Shown here piece after piece: positions 18,171 to 27,915 of a DNA stretch of 64,000 nucleotides. Where the stretch lies: the NCBI RefSeq assembly GCF_003258595.1, contig NZ_QHHQ01000004.1:703541-767540 (forward strand), written 5' to 3'. Positions within the stretch are counted from its first letter, which is position 1; each line of letters begins with the position of its first letter. This DNA is from Acuticoccus sediminis. Its GTDB lineage: Bacteria; Pseudomonadota; Alphaproteobacteria; Rhizobiales; Amorphaceae. Position numbers and translations under genes: made by a program. The notes under the pieces are model-generated. The model did not search any database. It worked only from the letters and a program-made list of their open reading frames with translations, and had not been told where the DNA came from.

Positions 18171-20444
18171 TCAGTTGAAGGACTGATCCTCCAGCCCCGC
18201 GATCTGGTCGTCGTTCGCCAGCAGCGGCGTAATGCGACGGACCGTGACGCGGCGGTTGATGCGGCTGTCGCCGGCAGTGTCCTCCTTCAGGAACTGCTCG
18301 CCGAAGCCCTGCGTGACGAGGTTCTCCGGCGGGATCTCGAAGTACTCGGTCAGGATCTGCGCCACGCTCTCGGCACGGGCATCCGACAGGGTAAGGTTCG
18401 ATTCGGCCGAGCCGACCGCGTCCGTGTGGCCCTCGATCAGGAAGACCTCGGAGGGGTTCGCGTTGACCGCCTCCTCGATGGCAACGCCAAGCGTCTCGAG
18501 GCTGCCGATCTCGCTGTCGTCGATGTCCGCCGAGCCGGTGCGGAACGTGATCGTGTCCACGTCGATCCGCGGCATCAGCGCGCGCAGGTCCTCGTTGTAG
18601 AGCACCTGGTTCAGCGTGTAGGCGCGGTCGAGCTGCTGGACCGGTTCGGCGGTCACGGTGTCGTAGACCACCTGCACCGGGGCGCGCGACGGCTCCACGA
18701 TGTACCGGTCGTACGGGATGCCGACGTTCACCGGGCCGACGTCCACGTCGAGGCTCGAGTCGTCGCCCCACCAGACCGGCATGTTGTTGAACAGCGTGAC
18801 CGACTGGCCGCCCGGCAGGACGCGGTAGCGGCGGATCGGAACACCGTAGTTGTCGATCACCGTCACGACGCGGCTGCCGTCCTCACGGATGACGACCGAT
18901 TCGGTCCAGCCGTTGTTGAGGTCGCGGACGTTGTAGTTGTCCGCGCGCCAGTAGAAGCGCTCCGGGTACTCGTCGACGATCAGCGGGCGGCCATCGACCA
19001 CGTAGGTGGTGCGGCCCTGGGTCGTGGCGGCGACGATGGCGGCACCGGCGAAGACGCCCAGACCGGCCCAGGCCGCACGTTCCCAGTTGTTGTTGCGACG
19101 ATAGTCACGCTCCCAGTCGCGATAGCGGTCGCGGCGGCGCTCCTCCTCGCGGACCCAGTCGCGACGCTCGTCACGACGATCCTGGCGGATCTCGCGGCGG
19201 ATTTCCTCGCGGCGATCGCGGATGGCAGCGGCGCGCTGCTCCTCTCGGCGATCGCGGCGGCGGGCTTCCTCGCGGTTTTCCTGACGCTGCTCGCGGGCGA
19301 TCTCCTGCCGGCGCTCCTCGCGGAGACGCTGACGGCGATCCTGATCGCGGTTCGCCTGCTCGGTGCGACGGTCGCGCTCCATGCGCTGACGCAGGGACTC
19401 GCGATCGCCACCGTTGGCGCGGTTCTCACGGGCGGCGGCGCGGCGCTGCTCCTGAGCCTCGTTGGCCTGACGGTTCTCGCGGCGCTGCTGGTTGTTCTCC
19501 TGCTGGCGCTGCTCGCGGGCGTTCTCGCGGCGCTGCTCCTGCTCCCGATTGGCCTCGCGGTTCTCGCGGCGCTGCTGGTTGTTCTCCTGCTGGCGCTGCT
19601 CGCGTGCGGCCTCGCGGCGCTGCTCCTGAGCCTGATTGGCCTCGCGGTTCTCGCGGCGCTGCTGGTTGCTTTCCTGCTGGCGCTGCTCGCGGGCGGCCTC
19701 GCGGCGCTGCTCCTGGGCCCTGTCGGCCTGGCGCTGCTGCTGCGTGTCCGCCTGACGCTGCCTCTGCGCCTCGGCCTGACGCTGCTTCTGCGCCTCCGCC
19801 TGACGCTGCTTCTGCGCCTCGGCCTGGCGCTGCTTCTGCGCCTCAGCCTGGCGCTGCTTCTGCGCCTCGGCCTGGCGCTGCTTCTGCGCCTCGGCCTGAC
19901 GCTGCTTCTGCGCCTCGGCCTGACGCTGCTTCTGCGCCTCGGCCTGGCGCTGCTTCTGCGCCTCGGCCTGACGCTGCTTCTGCGCCTCGGCCTGACGCTG
20001 CTTCTGCGCCTCGGCCTGACGCTGCTTCTGCGCCTCGGCCTGACGCTGCTTCTGCGCGTCGGCCTGGCGCTGCTTCTGGGCGTCGGCCTGACGCTGCTTC
20101 TGCGCGTCGGCCTGGCGCTGCTGCTTCTGCTGCTCGGCCTGGCGCTGCTTCTTCGCTTCCGCCTGGCGCTGCTGCTTCTTCTGGTCGTTCTGCTGCGCCT
20201 GGTTCTTCTTCTGCCGCTCCTCGCGAGCCTTGGCGCGGCGCTCTTCCTGCTTCTGGTCCTGCTGCGCGACCACGATCGGCTCGCCGGCAAACACACCGGA
20301 ATCGCCCGGAACGGCGGTGCCGTTCCAGTCCTGCACGGTGAGCGTGTTGAGATCAGCGGCGCTCGGCCTGCCGATGTCCGCTGCCGCCGGGACGGGACTC
20401 GCTGCCATCGCAGCGATCACCGCCCAGCTCGTCATTTGTCGCAT
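18171..20444 (-). CDS. OmpA-family outer membrane/peptidoglycan-binding protein with long Gln/Arg-rich repeats
   Basis: This 757-residue envelope protein has a signal peptide (residues 1-22, ending AAA-DI) and a strongly charged, low-complexity region. About 16 copies of an 8-residue QRQAEAQK-type unit span ~107-235, and three 29-residue units built on AQEQRREAAREQRQQ span ~242-335. More Arg/Glu-rich coil follows. A short hydrophobic segment (WAGLGVFAGAAIVAA, ~455) precedes a beta-rich domain of about 150 residues. The C-terminal OmpA domain (~635-745) contains the peptidoglycan-binding signature IEGHTDAVGSAESNLTLSDARAESV. The predicted long helix could span the periplasm. GAGGAAGG serves as ribosome binding site. 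Confidence 0.88.
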   Translation of the reverse strand: MRQMTSWAVIAAMAASPVPAAADIGRPSAADLNTLTVQDWNGTAVPGDSGVFAGEPIVVAQQDQKQEERRAKAREERQKKNQAQQNDQKKQQRQAEAKKQRQAEQQKQQRQADAQKQRQADAQKQRQADAQKQRQAEAQKQRQAEAQKQRQAEAQKQRQAEAQKQRQAEAQKQRQAEAQKQRQAEAQKQRQAEAQKQRQAEAQKQRQAEAQKQRQAEAQKQRQAEAQRQRQADTQQQRQADRAQEQRREAAREQRQQESNQQRRENREANQAQEQRREAAREQRQQENNQQRRENREANREQEQRRENAREQRQQENNQQRRENRQANEAQEQRRAAARENRANGGDRESLRQRMERDRRTEQANRDQDRRQRLREERRQEIAREQRQENREEARRRDRREEQRAAAIRDRREEIRREIRQDRRDERRDWVREEERRRDRYRDWERDYRRNNNWERAAWAGLGVFAGAAIVAATTQGRTTYVVDGRPLIVDEYPERFYWRADNYNVRDLNNGWTESVVIREDGSRVVTVIDNYGVPIRRYRVLPGGQSVTLFNNMPVWWGDDSSLDVDVGPVNVGIPYDRYIVEPSRAPVQVVYDTVTAEPVQQLDRAYTLNQVLYNEDLRALMPRIDVDTITFRTGSADIDDSEIGSLETLGVAIEEAVNANPSEVFLIEGHTDAVGSAESNLTLSDARAESVAQILTEYFEIPPENLVTQGFGEQFLKEDTAGDSRINRRVTVRRITPLLANDDQIAGLEDQSFN
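19442..19721 (-). repeat. 87-bp tandem repeat within the OmpA-family gene
   Basis: Three units of about 87 bp encode a 29-residue Arg/Gln/Glu/Asn-rich motif containing REQRQQENNQQRRENR. They are more diverged than the 24-bp array, and directly follow it in the protein. Confidence 0.8.
19742..20123 (-). repeat. 24-bp tandem repeat array within the OmpA-family gene
   Basis: About 16 near-identical 24-bp units, each encoding eight residues (QRQA-D/E-AQK), lie head to tail. Many adjacent copies differ by one base or none, which implies recent expansion by slippage or recombination. Copy-number change would keep the reading frame and alter only the length of the helix. Confidence 0.92.
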
Positions 20445-20541
20445 GCTGCCTTCCTCTCGGCTTACGTCCAGCCGGAATGAACCTTCCGGTGTGTATATGA
20501 CCTGAACGCACCGCTGCCGAGAGTAGTTCAGCCCGGAATCG

Positions 20542-21951
20542 TCAAGTGTGGATCACGCGGCCGTACGCATCGAGGACGCTCTCGTGCATCATCTCCGAGA
20601 GAGTCGGATGCGGGAACACGGCGTCGATCAGCTCTTGTTCCGTGGTCTCGAGGTTCATCGCGACCACGAAACCTTGGATCAGCTCGGTCACTTCTGCACC
20701 ACACATGTGCGCGCCTAAAAGTTGACCAGTCTTGGCATCGAACACCGTCTTCACGAAGCCATCCGGCTCGCCGAGCGCGATCGCCTTGCCGTTGCCGATG
20801 AAGGGGAACCGGCCGACACGGACCTCGTAGCCCGCGTCCTTGGCCTTCGCCTCGGTCAGGCCGACGGAGGCGACCTGCGGGTGGCAGTAGGTGCAGCCGG
20901 GGATCTTCAGCTTGTCCATCACATGCGGCTTTTTGCCCGCGATGGCCTCCACGCAGATCACGCCTTCGTGTTCCGCCTTGTGCGCCAGCATGGGCGGGCC
21001 GGCGACGTCACCGATGGCGTAGATGCCCTTCACGTTGGTGCGGCCGTACTCGTCGATGACGACGCAGCCACGATCGGTCTTCACGCCGAGCGCCTCGAGC
21101 CCGAGGTCCTCGATGTTACCGACGACGCCGACGGCGGAGATGACCTTGTCCACCTCGATCGTCTCGGTCTTGCCGCCGACCTCGACCTTGGCCTTCAGTG
21201 TCTTGCCCTTCTCGATGCCGGCGACCTTGGCCGACGTCATGATCTTCAGCCCCTGCTTCTCGAGCTGCTTGCGGGCGAGCTTGGCGATCTCGACGTCCTC
21301 GACCGGCAGGATCTGGTCCATCACCTCGACGACGGTGACCTCGGACCCCATCGAGTTGAAGAACGAGGCGAACTCGATGCCGATGGCGCCGGAGCCGACG
21401 ACCAGAAGCCGCTTGGGAAGCTCCTTCGGGACCATCGCCTCGAAGTAGGTCCAGATGTTCTCCTTGTCCGGCTCCAGGCCCGGCAGGGCGCGCGGGCGGG
21501 CGCCGGTCGCGACGATGATGTGCTTGGCCTCGTACGTGCCGCCGCCCTTGGCGCCCTTCGGCGCGTCGTCGGCGGCCACGACGTCGACCTTGCCGGGACC
21601 GGTGATCTTGGCCGTGCCCCAGATGACGTCGACCTTGTTCTTCTTCAGCAGGAAGCCGACACCGGTGTTGAGCTGCTTGGACACCCCGCGCGAGCGCTCC
21701 ACCACCTTCGACATGTCGAAGGAGAACTCCTTGGCCGACAGGCCGAAGTCCTTGGCGTGCTTGAAGTGGTCGTACACCTCGGCCGACCGCAGCAGGGCCT
21801 TGGTCGGGATGCAGCCCCAGTTGAGGCAGATGCCGCCGAGGTGCTTCTTCTCCACGACCGCCGTCTTGAGGCCGAGCTGCGCGGAGCGGATGGCGGTGAC
21901 GTAACCGCCGGGGCCGGAGCCGATGATGAGGACGTCGTAGGAGTCGGCCAT
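20542..21951 (-). CDS. lpdA: Dihydrolipoyl dehydrogenase (E3)
   Basis: LpdA reoxidises lipoamide in 2-oxoacid dehydrogenase complexes. The 469-residue flavoprotein shows the FAD motif IIGSGPGGYVTA, the redox cysteines in GGICLNWGCIPTK, the NAD motif VVGSGAIGIEFA, the second FAD motif YAIGDVAG, and the catalytic His in HPTLSEMMHES. It lies after glyS and a cupin gene on the same strand, the cupin stop overlapping its 5' end. A GTG two codons upstream of the chosen ATG is an alternative start. The rest of the pyruvate dehydrogenase genes are not in the window. Confidence 0.97.
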   Translation of the reverse strand: MADSYDVLIIGSGPGGYVTAIRSAQLGLKTAVVEKKHLGGICLNWGCIPTKALLRSAEVYDHFKHAKDFGLSAKEFSFDMSKVVERSRGVSKQLNTGVGFLLKKNKVDVIWGTAKITGPGKVDVVAADDAPKGAKGGGTYEAKHIIVATGARPRALPGLEPDKENIWTYFEAMVPKELPKRLLVVGSGAIGIEFASFFNSMGSEVTVVEVMDQILPVEDVEIAKLARKQLEKQGLKIMTSAKVAGIEKGKTLKAKVEVGGKTETIEVDKVISAVGVVGNIEDLGLEALGVKTDRGCVVIDEYGRTNVKGIYAIGDVAGPPMLAHKAEHEGVICVEAIAGKKPHVMDKLKIPGCTYCHPQVASVGLTEAKAKDAGYEVRVGRFPFIGNGKAIALGEPDGFVKTVFDAKTGQLLGAHMCGAEVTELIQGFVVAMNLETTEQELIDAVFPHPTLSEMMHESVLDAYGRVIHT

Positions 21952-21953
21952 AG

Positions 21954-22235
21954 TCACTTCATCTCAATTTCGACGAACGACACGACGGCATCGGAGCGGT
22001 TGACCACGTCGTGCGAGACGCCTTTGGGGCGGGAATAGCTCTCACCGAGCTTCATCTCGGCGATGTGATCGCCGTTCGCATCCACCATCGTCAGCGTCCC
22101 GGGGATGACCGGGACGACGACGTAATCGTACTCGTGGACGTGCGGTCCGGTGGATGTGCCAGGCTCGAACGTCCACCGGGTGACGCGCACGTGGGGCTCG
22201 TCGATCTGCACCGTGGCGCTCGCCTTGATGGCCAT
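21954..22235 (-). CDS. Small single-domain cupin protein
   Basis: This 93-residue cupin fold protein has the metal-site motif 1 reading GPHVHEYDYVVVPVIPG and motif 2 region SYSRPKGVSHDVVN. The role is unknown; such small cupins are often annotated as hypothetical. It is placed between glyS (34-base gap) and lpdA (overlap), so the three are probably co-transcribed. Confidence 0.8.
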   Translation of the reverse strand: MAIKASATVQIDEPHVRVTRWTFEPGTSTGPHVHEYDYVVVPVIPGTLTMVDANGDHIAEMKLGESYSRPKGVSHDVVNRSDAVVSFVEIEMK

Positions 22236-22268
22236 GTCGTCTCGTCTCTGTCTCAGTTGGCGGTGATG

Positions 22269-24449
22269 TTAGCCGGAGATCGCGGAAAAGTCCGCCACCT
22301 CCCGCGTGGTGTCGCGAAGGGCCGCGAGGAGGCGCAGGCGGTTGGTCCGGAGCGCGGCGTCGTCGGCGTTGACGAGGACCGCCTCGAAGAACGCGTCGAC
22401 CGGCGCGCGGAGGGCCGCCAGCGCCGACATGGCGCCGGCATAGTCCTCATCCGCCACCGCCCCGGCGACGGCCTTGCGAGCGGCCGCGACCGCGTCGAAC
22501 AGCGCGATCTCCTGGGGCTCGACGAGGGCGTCGCGGGCCGGCTCGCCGGTGACGGGGCCGCCGTCCTTCTTCTCCTCGGCGCGCAGGATGTTGGTGGCAC
22601 GGCGGTAGCCGGCCATCAGGTTGGCGCCGTCGTCGGTGGCGAGGAAGTCGGTCAGCGCGGCGATGCGGTTGACGAGGTCGACGAGGTCGACGGTCGTCAC
22701 CATCGGGCGGACGGCGCGCACCGTATCGGCGGCGACGCCCGCGTCGCGCTGCTGCACGACGAGGCGCTCGACGACGAAGTCGGACAGTTCGGCCACCGGG
22801 CCGCGCAGGGCGCCGTAGCCGCCCTCGTCGATCCGCTCGTAGTCCTTCGCGCCGATCGCCTTCCACTCGGTGTCGAGCGGGGTCTCCTTCCAGAGGCCCC
22901 AGGCGGTCATGAGGAGCCCGCCCATCTCGCCGTCGTCGAGCGGGAGGCGCAGGCCGTTCTCCAGGATCAGGCGGATGATGCCGAGCGCGGCGCGGCGCAG
23001 GCCGAAGGCGTCGCCCGAGCCGGTCGGCTTCTCGCCGGCGGCCCAGAGCGAGACGAGCTGGTCGACCTTGTCGGCGAGCGCCAGCACCACCGACAGCCGC
23101 GCGGTCGGAACCGCGTCGTTCGGCCCCTGCGGCTGGTAGTGCTCCTCGATGGCGAGCGCGACGTCCCCCGGCGCGCCGTGCGCCTCGGCGTAGCGGCGGC
23201 CCATGTAGCCCTGCAGCTCGGGGAACTCGCCGACCATGCCGGTGACGAGGTCGGCCTTGATGATCGCCGCCGCCTCGGCCGCCAGCGCGGGGTCGACGCC
23301 GAGGGCCGGCGCAATCGCCTCGGCGAGCGCCGTGATACGCGCGACGCGGTCGGCCTGGGTGCCGAGCTTCTCGTGGAAGGTGACGCCCTTCAGCTTCTCG
23401 GCGTGAACCGCGAGGCGCTGCTTCATGTCCTCGTCCCAGAAGAAGCGCGCGTCGGCGAGGCGGGCCCGGACCACGCGCTCGTTACCGGCGATGATCGCCG
23501 TGCCGCCGTCGTCCGCGACGAGGTTGGCGGTCAGGATGAACGCGTTGGCGAGGTTCCCGGTGGCGGGGTCGCGCGTCACGAAGCACTTCTGGTTCTCGCG
23601 GATCGTGAGGCGGATCACCTCGTCCGGCAGCGCCAGCGTCGCCTCGTCGAAGCGGCCGACGAGGACGACGGGCCACTCCACGAGCCCGGCGACCTCGGTC
23701 AGCAGGGCATCGTCCTCGACCAGCTGGAGGCCGAGGGCGAACACCGCGTCCCGCGCGTCGTGCAGGATCTGGTCGCGCCGGCGCTCGTGGTCGACGACGA
23801 CATAGGCCTTCTCGAGGCTCGACTTGTAGTCCTCGAGGCGGCGCACCCTGATCGGCTCCGGCGCATGGAAGCGGTGGCCGACGGTGGTGTCGCCGACCGG
23901 CACGCCCGGCAGCTCGACGGGGACGATGTCGGGGTCCTCGTTCTCCGGCCCGAAGGTCGCGACGATCGACGTCAGCGGCCGAACCCAGCGCAGCGCCGCG
24001 GGGTCGGTGGACGCCTCGCCCCAGCGCATGGTGACGGGCCAGGGGAACCGGCGGATGGCGTCGACGATCGCCTCGGCGGCGATCTCGATGGCGGGGCGGC
24101 CGGGGACGACGGTCCGCGCGACGTAGAAGTCGCCCTTCTTCGGATCGCTCTCGATGGTCGCCTCGTCGATGGATGCGAGGCCCGCGGCGCGCAGGAAGCC
24201 GGCGACCGCCTTCTCCGGCGCACCGACGCGCGGACCCTTGCGCTCCTCGCGACGGTCGGCGGACTGGGCGGGCAGACCCGTCACGCCGAGCACGAGGCGC
24301 CGCGGGGTGGCTGAGGCGTAGGCGCCCTCGTAGGTCAGCCCGGCATCCACCAGGCTGTTGGTGACGAGGCGCTGGAGATCTTCCGCCGCACGCCTTTGCA
24401 TGCGCGCCGGAATCTCCTCCGAGAGAAGTTCGACGAAAAGTTCGGGCAT
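22269..24449 (-). CDS. glyS: Glycyl-tRNA synthetase beta subunit
   Basis: GlyS is the 726-residue beta chain of the alpha2beta2 bacterial glycyl-tRNA synthetase; it recognises tRNA-Gly. It begins with the family N terminus [18 protein letters not shown] and contains [19 protein letters not shown] and the ENQKCF region. Full length. The alpha-chain gene glyQ, normally just upstream, is not there: a trypsin-like protease gene occupies that place. Confidence 0.97.
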   Translation of the reverse strand: MPELFVELLSEEIPARMQRRAAEDLQRLVTNSLVDAGLTYEGAYASATPRRLVLGVTGLPAQSADRREERKGPRVGAPEKAVAGFLRAAGLASIDEATIESDPKKGDFYVARTVVPGRPAIEIAAEAIVDAIRRFPWPVTMRWGEASTDPAALRWVRPLTSIVATFGPENEDPDIVPVELPGVPVGDTTVGHRFHAPEPIRVRRLEDYKSSLEKAYVVVDHERRRDQILHDARDAVFALGLQLVEDDALLTEVAGLVEWPVVLVGRFDEATLALPDEVIRLTIRENQKCFVTRDPATGNLANAFILTANLVADDGGTAIIAGNERVVRARLADARFFWDEDMKQRLAVHAEKLKGVTFHEKLGTQADRVARITALAEAIAPALGVDPALAAEAAAIIKADLVTGMVGEFPELQGYMGRRYAEAHGAPGDVALAIEEHYQPQGPNDAVPTARLSVVLALADKVDQLVSLWAAGEKPTGSGDAFGLRRAALGIIRLILENGLRLPLDDGEMGGLLMTAWGLWKETPLDTEWKAIGAKDYERIDEGGYGALRGPVAELSDFVVERLVVQQRDAGVAADTVRAVRPMVTTVDLVDLVNRIAALTDFLATDDGANLMAGYRRATNILRAEEKKDGGPVTGEPARDALVEPQEIALFDAVAAARKAVAGAVADEDYAGAMSALAALRAPVDAFFEAVLVNADDAALRTNRLRLLAALRDTTREVADFSAISG

Positions 24450-24486
24450 CGGTCGGCCGCTTGAGGTCAGTCCGGCTCGCCTAGCA

Positions 24487-25242
24487 TCAGGGGTCGTGCG
24501 GCGAAAGCCCCCGGTGCAGTGCGGCGCGCCGTTCCGGCGCCCGGCGGGGCGCCTCGCCGAGCCCGCCCTCGCACATCGAAACGGCCTCGCGGGGGATGAG
24601 CGCCACGTAAAGGTCGGTCGCGCTGGTGGCGCTCACCACCCCGACGACGGTGCCGTCCGCGGTGACGACCGGACCGCCGGAGGCGCCCGGCGCCTGCGTG
24701 CAGCGCAGCGTCAGGGCGCCGCCTCCCCCCGCCATGGTCCAGTCCCGGCGGTTGACCGGGCCGACGACGGGACAGGCGGTGCGGCTCTGCATGTGGCGCA
24801 CCGGGCGGCCGTAGCCGATGGCGTAGAGCGTCTCGCCCTCGGCGATCTCGGTCGTCACGTCGAACGGCAGCGCCGCGGGCGCCGGCTCGGACAGGCAGAG
24901 GACGGCGACGTCGCCGCCCAGCGGCGTCGCGGCCTTCGGCGTCAGGTGCGCGGCCCACTTCATCTGTGAATAGCCGAACAGGAGGTGGAGCTGGGACGGC
25001 TTCAGCCGGCGCAGGCAGTGCGCGGCGGTGAGGACGGTGCGGGGGCCGATGGCGAACATCGTGCACTGGCGCTTGTCGCGGTAGCCGGCATAGTTCAGCC
25101 GGCCGACGGCGAGGTTCGGCTCCTCCTGCAGCTCGGGCGCCGACGCGTCCCGGTCTGATGCGTCCTGGGCCGACGCGTCCCGGGCTGCCAGTGGGCAGGC
25201 CATCGCGACGAGCAAGGCTGCCATGGCCACCCGCCGCATCAT
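24487..25242 (-). CDS. Secreted trypsin-like (S1) serine protease
   Basis: This 251-residue protein has a signal peptide ([19 protein letters not shown], first ~20-25 residues) and a chymotrypsin-fold domain. The catalytic triad is readable: His75 in TAAHC, Asp111 in GGDVAVLCL and Ser188 in GASGGPVV. Six or so cysteines suggest disulfides and a periplasmic or external location. It is 37 bases upstream of glyS on the same strand and divergent from the glycosyltransferase gene. The substrate is unknown. Confidence 0.82.
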   Translation of the reverse strand: MMRRVAMAALLVAMACPLAARDASAQDASDRDASAPELQEEPNLAVGRLNYAGYRDKRQCTMFAIGPRTVLTAAHCLRRLKPSQLHLLFGYSQMKWAAHLTPKAATPLGGDVAVLCLSEPAPAALPFDVTTEIAEGETLYAIGYGRPVRHMQSRTACPVVGPVNRRDWTMAGGGGALTLRCTQAPGASGGPVVTADGTVVGVVSATSATDLYVALIPREAVSMCEGGLGEAPRRAPERRAALHRGLSPHDP

Positions 25243-25294
25243 TTCACGCGTTTCCCATCTTGACGCCCGGGGGGCCCCACTGCACTGCCCATCC

Positions 25295-26500
25295 ATGCGA
25301 CCGATCCTCTTCCTCGACGTCTCCCGCCTTCTGCGACGGTACGAGTTCTTCGGCGGCCCATCCGGCATCGACCGGATCGAGATGCGATACGCGGACTGGA
25401 TGCTTCGCCAGACCGCGTTCGAGGCCCGTCCCGTCACGCGCATCGGCAAGCGCCTCCTCGAGCTGCGCCCGTCCGCCTACGACAAGGTTCACGACACGCT
25501 CGTGACGCGGTGGGCCGACGGGACGCCGCGGCAGTTCCTCGCCGACGGGTGGGGCGTGAAGGGGCAGGTCATCGCCGCGGAGCGTACCCTGCAGCGCCTC
25601 GCGGTCCAACGCGGCGCGAAGCCGCTCGACGCGGGCGGACGGGCGAACGTCACGCTCAACGTCGGGCACGACGGGCTCGACGTCGCCGAGCGCTTCGCCG
25701 GCCTGCCGGGTCATTTCGCGGTGCTGCTGCACGACCTCATCCCGATCACCCACCCCGAGTACGACTCCGAGCGCGCCACCAGGTTGCACTACAGGCGCCT
25801 GGAAACGCTGGAGACGATGGCCGACCACGTCTTCACCGTGTCGGAGGCGGCGCGCGCCGACCTGATCGCCCATGCCCGGCGCGGCGACTTCACCTCGTCG
25901 GTGCTGCACTCCGGCCCGGGCCTCGACCCGTCGGCGAGGCCCGTCGAATACGACCGGCCGACCTTCGTCCACCTGTCGTCCATCGACCGGCGGAAGAACC
26001 TGCCGCTGCTCCTCCACATCTGGCGCGAGTTCGCGTCCGAGCCCAATCCGCCGCAGCTCATCGTCATCGGCCGCCGCGGCAACGACCAGACCGCGCTGGA
26101 GCTGATCGACCGCGCCGCGGCCCTCACCCCGAACGTGGTCGTGACGGGTCCGCTCGGCGACGAGGAGGTGGCCGCGCACATCCCGAACGCGCGGGCGTTG
26201 CTGACGCCCTCGTTCACCGAAGGCTTCGGCCTGCCGATCATCGAGGCCCACTCGATGGGCGTCCCGGTGATCGCGTCGGACATCGCGGCCCACAGGGAGG
26301 TCGGCGGCCCCGCCGCGACCTACCTCTCCCCGCTCGACGGCCCGGCGTGGAAGGAGACGATCCGCGCCTTCGCCGAGGACGACGGCCTGGTCGCCCAGCA
26401 GCGCCGGCTGATCGAGCCCCCCCGCACCTGGGACGACTATTTCGCGCAGACGACGAACGCCCTGATGGAGCTGATGGAGCGCCCGAGACGCCGCCACTGA
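25295..26500 (+). CDS. GT4-family glycosyltransferase
   Basis: This 401-residue glycosyltransferase has the GT-B fold. The C-terminal half shows the donor-binding signature LTPSFTEGFGLPIIEAHSMGVPVIASD (~residues 310-340) and the SSIDRRKNLPLLL motif before it. The N terminus FLDVSRLLRRYEFFGGPSGIDRIE is typical of a GT4 subgroup used for surface polysaccharide. The acceptor is unknown. The start ATG at 25295 is favoured by the family N terminus. It stands alone, divergent from the protease gene. Confidence 0.85.
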   Translation: MRPILFLDVSRLLRRYEFFGGPSGIDRIEMRYADWMLRQTAFEARPVTRIGKRLLELRPSAYDKVHDTLVTRWADGTPRQFLADGWGVKGQVIAAERTLQRLAVQRGAKPLDAGGRANVTLNVGHDGLDVAERFAGLPGHFAVLLHDLIPITHPEYDSERATRLHYRRLETLETMADHVFTVSEAARADLIAHARRGDFTSSVLHSGPGLDPSARPVEYDRPTFVHLSSIDRRKNLPLLLHIWREFASEPNPPQLIVIGRRGNDQTALELIDRAAALTPNVVVTGPLGDEEVAAHIPNARALLTPSFTEGFGLPIIEAHSMGVPVIASDIAAHREVGGPAATYLSPLDGPAWKETIRAFAEDDGLVAQQRRLIEPPRTWDDYFAQTTNALMELMERPRRRH

Positions 26501-26640
26501 GCGCGGCCTGGGCACGGCGGGCGCGCCCACGTCGACGCCACGGCGGGGACGACGGGTCACGCCATCGCGTCGCCCATCGCTCCCGTCCCACCCTCCCCCG
26601 GCACGGCCCCTCCGCAGGCGCCGCCACGGGCACGGCCCCA

Positions 26641-26787
26641 GCCTGTTCTCCGGAGCCAGCCATCGCTGAAGCCCGGAAAGACCCGGAGCGGGAGCGGCTG
26701 CAAGGCCGAAGAACGCAGTGTGCCTTGCAGCCGCTCCCGCTCCGGGTCAGGGCTTCAATCAGCGATGGCTGGGTCCGGAGGACAGGC
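26641..26787. repeat. 147-bp long imperfect inverted repeat
   Basis: Two 66-base arms (26641-26706 and 26722-26787) around a 15-base loop are complementary along nearly their whole length. The inner 26 bases, from ACCCGGAGCGGGAGCGGC to the loop, pair perfectly. The outer part has two mismatches and one small compensating indel pair. It lies in the 346-bp gap between the convergent glycosyltransferase and holC genes; the rest of that gap holds nothing I recognise. It could be a REP/MITE-like palindromic element or an unusually large bidirectional terminator. Confidence 0.85.
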
Positions 26788-26846
26788 GGCACGCCCCTGT
26801 TCTCGGGTGAAGCCGGAGCCCTGCGGCGGTCCCGGCGGGGCAAGGC

Positions 26847-27293
26847 TCAGCCCTTCTTCTCCCAGGCGCCGGACGGGGACTGGCGCCAGTAGGTGACGTC
26901 GTGGCCGGCGGCCTTCAGCGGCGGCCAGTGGCGGCGCGCCTCGGTGACGGCGTCCGGGTCGTCGGCGGAGAAGAGCAGCACGACGCGGTCGTAGCGCTCC
27001 ACCTCCGTCGGCACGGCGCGGTCGGTCAGGAAGCGGACGTTGGCGCCGTTCGGGTTCTGGGATCCGGTCGTGAGCACGATCGGGTGCTCCGCCGCGTTGG
27101 CGTCGAGGGTGCCGTGCGGCAGGAACGAGTCGTCGCGGTAGGTCCAGAGGTAGCGGTCGAGGTCGTCGCACCGGATGCGGTCCGGGACCTCCACGACCGC
27201 GCGCCAGCCGCGCGCGAGCGTGCGTTCGAGGAGCGTCGGCAGCACGTCTTCGAGCCGCTGACGCTCCAGGTGGTAGAAGAGGACCTCCGCCAC
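26847..27293 (-). CDS. holC: DNA polymerase III chi subunit
   Basis: HolC is a clamp-loader-associated subunit that contacts SSB. The 148-residue protein starts MAEVLFYHLERQRLEDVLPTLLERTLARGWRA and has LDRYLWTYRDDSFLPHG, both typical of the family. It follows pepA and a GST gene on the same strand; pepA-holC proximity is common in proteobacteria. Confidence 0.93.
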   Translation of the reverse strand: MAEVLFYHLERQRLEDVLPTLLERTLARGWRAVVEVPDRIRCDDLDRYLWTYRDDSFLPHGTLDANAAEHPIVLTTGSQNPNGANVRFLTDRAVPTEVERYDRVVLLFSADDPDAVTEARRHWPPLKAAGHDVTYWRQSPSGAWEKKG

Positions 27294-27300
27294 CGCCCCG

Positions 27301-27909
27301 TCAGGACGGCTTGGTGGCGGTGAAGGACGGGCGGGCCTCGATCGGCTTCAACCACTCGGCGAGCGCGGGATAGCTGGCGCGCCAGTTGAGGTCGTCGAAG
27401 CGGAAGTCGAGGTAGCCGAGCAGCACCGCGAGGGAGATGTCGGCGACCGTGAGGCTGCCGCCGCCGGCCGGCGGGGCCGCCTCGAAGATGGAGAGCGTCG
27501 CGCCGACCTTGTCGAGGAGGTCGGCCAGCCAGGCGTCCCACTGTTTCTCCTGCGGGCGGGCGAAGGTCTCGTAGCGGGCCGCGACGGCCGCCTCGGCCGC
27601 GCCGCGCGCCATGGCGTACTGGGTGCGGATGAGCCACTCGTCCGGCTTGCCGCGGCCGAGCATGCGGGTGTCCCCGACGCGGGCGCACAGGTACTCCACG
27701 ATGACCGGCGAATCGACGATGACGAGCCCGTCCTCGGTCTTCAGCGCCGGGATCTTGCGCAGCGGGTTGACCGCCTGGAACTCGACGTTGGGTGCCGTCG
27801 GCTTCACCGAGGTGGGCACCACCTCGATGTCCTCGGTGAGGCCGAGCTCGTCGGCGACGATGGTGACCGTCCGGCCGAACGGCGAGTTGACGACCGAGTA
27901 GAGCTGCAT
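27301..27909 (-). CDS. Glutathione S-transferase family protein
   Basis: This 202-residue GST-fold protein has an N-terminal thioredoxin-like domain (residues 1-80, with NPLRKIPALKTEDG and DSPVIVEYL contacting glutathione) and a C-terminal helical domain (85-200, containing LTVADISLAVLLGYLDFR). It sits 8 bases from holC and 7 from pepA, so it is translated from the same mRNA. The substrate is unknown. Confidence 0.88.
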   Translation of the reverse strand: MQLYSVVNSPFGRTVTIVADELGLTEDIEVVPTSVKPTAPNVEFQAVNPLRKIPALKTEDGLVIVDSPVIVEYLCARVGDTRMLGRGKPDEWLIRTQYAMARGAAEAAVAARYETFARPQEKQWDAWLADLLDKVGATLSIFEAAPPAGGGSLTVADISLAVLLGYLDFRFDDLNWRASYPALAEWLKPIEARPSFTATKPS

Positions 27910-27915
27910 CCGGGC

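Noticed and set aside
19742..20123. Possible CRISPR array because of regular repeats
   Set aside because: The 24-bp units are contiguous, with no unique spacers, and lie in frame inside a coding gene.
18153..20480. A 775-residue plus-strand open frame opposite the OmpA-family gene, rich in Leu/Ala/Arg repeats
   Set aside because: It is the antisense reading of the tandem repeats, which keep all frames open. The minus-strand frame has a signal peptide, ribosome binding site and an OmpA domain.
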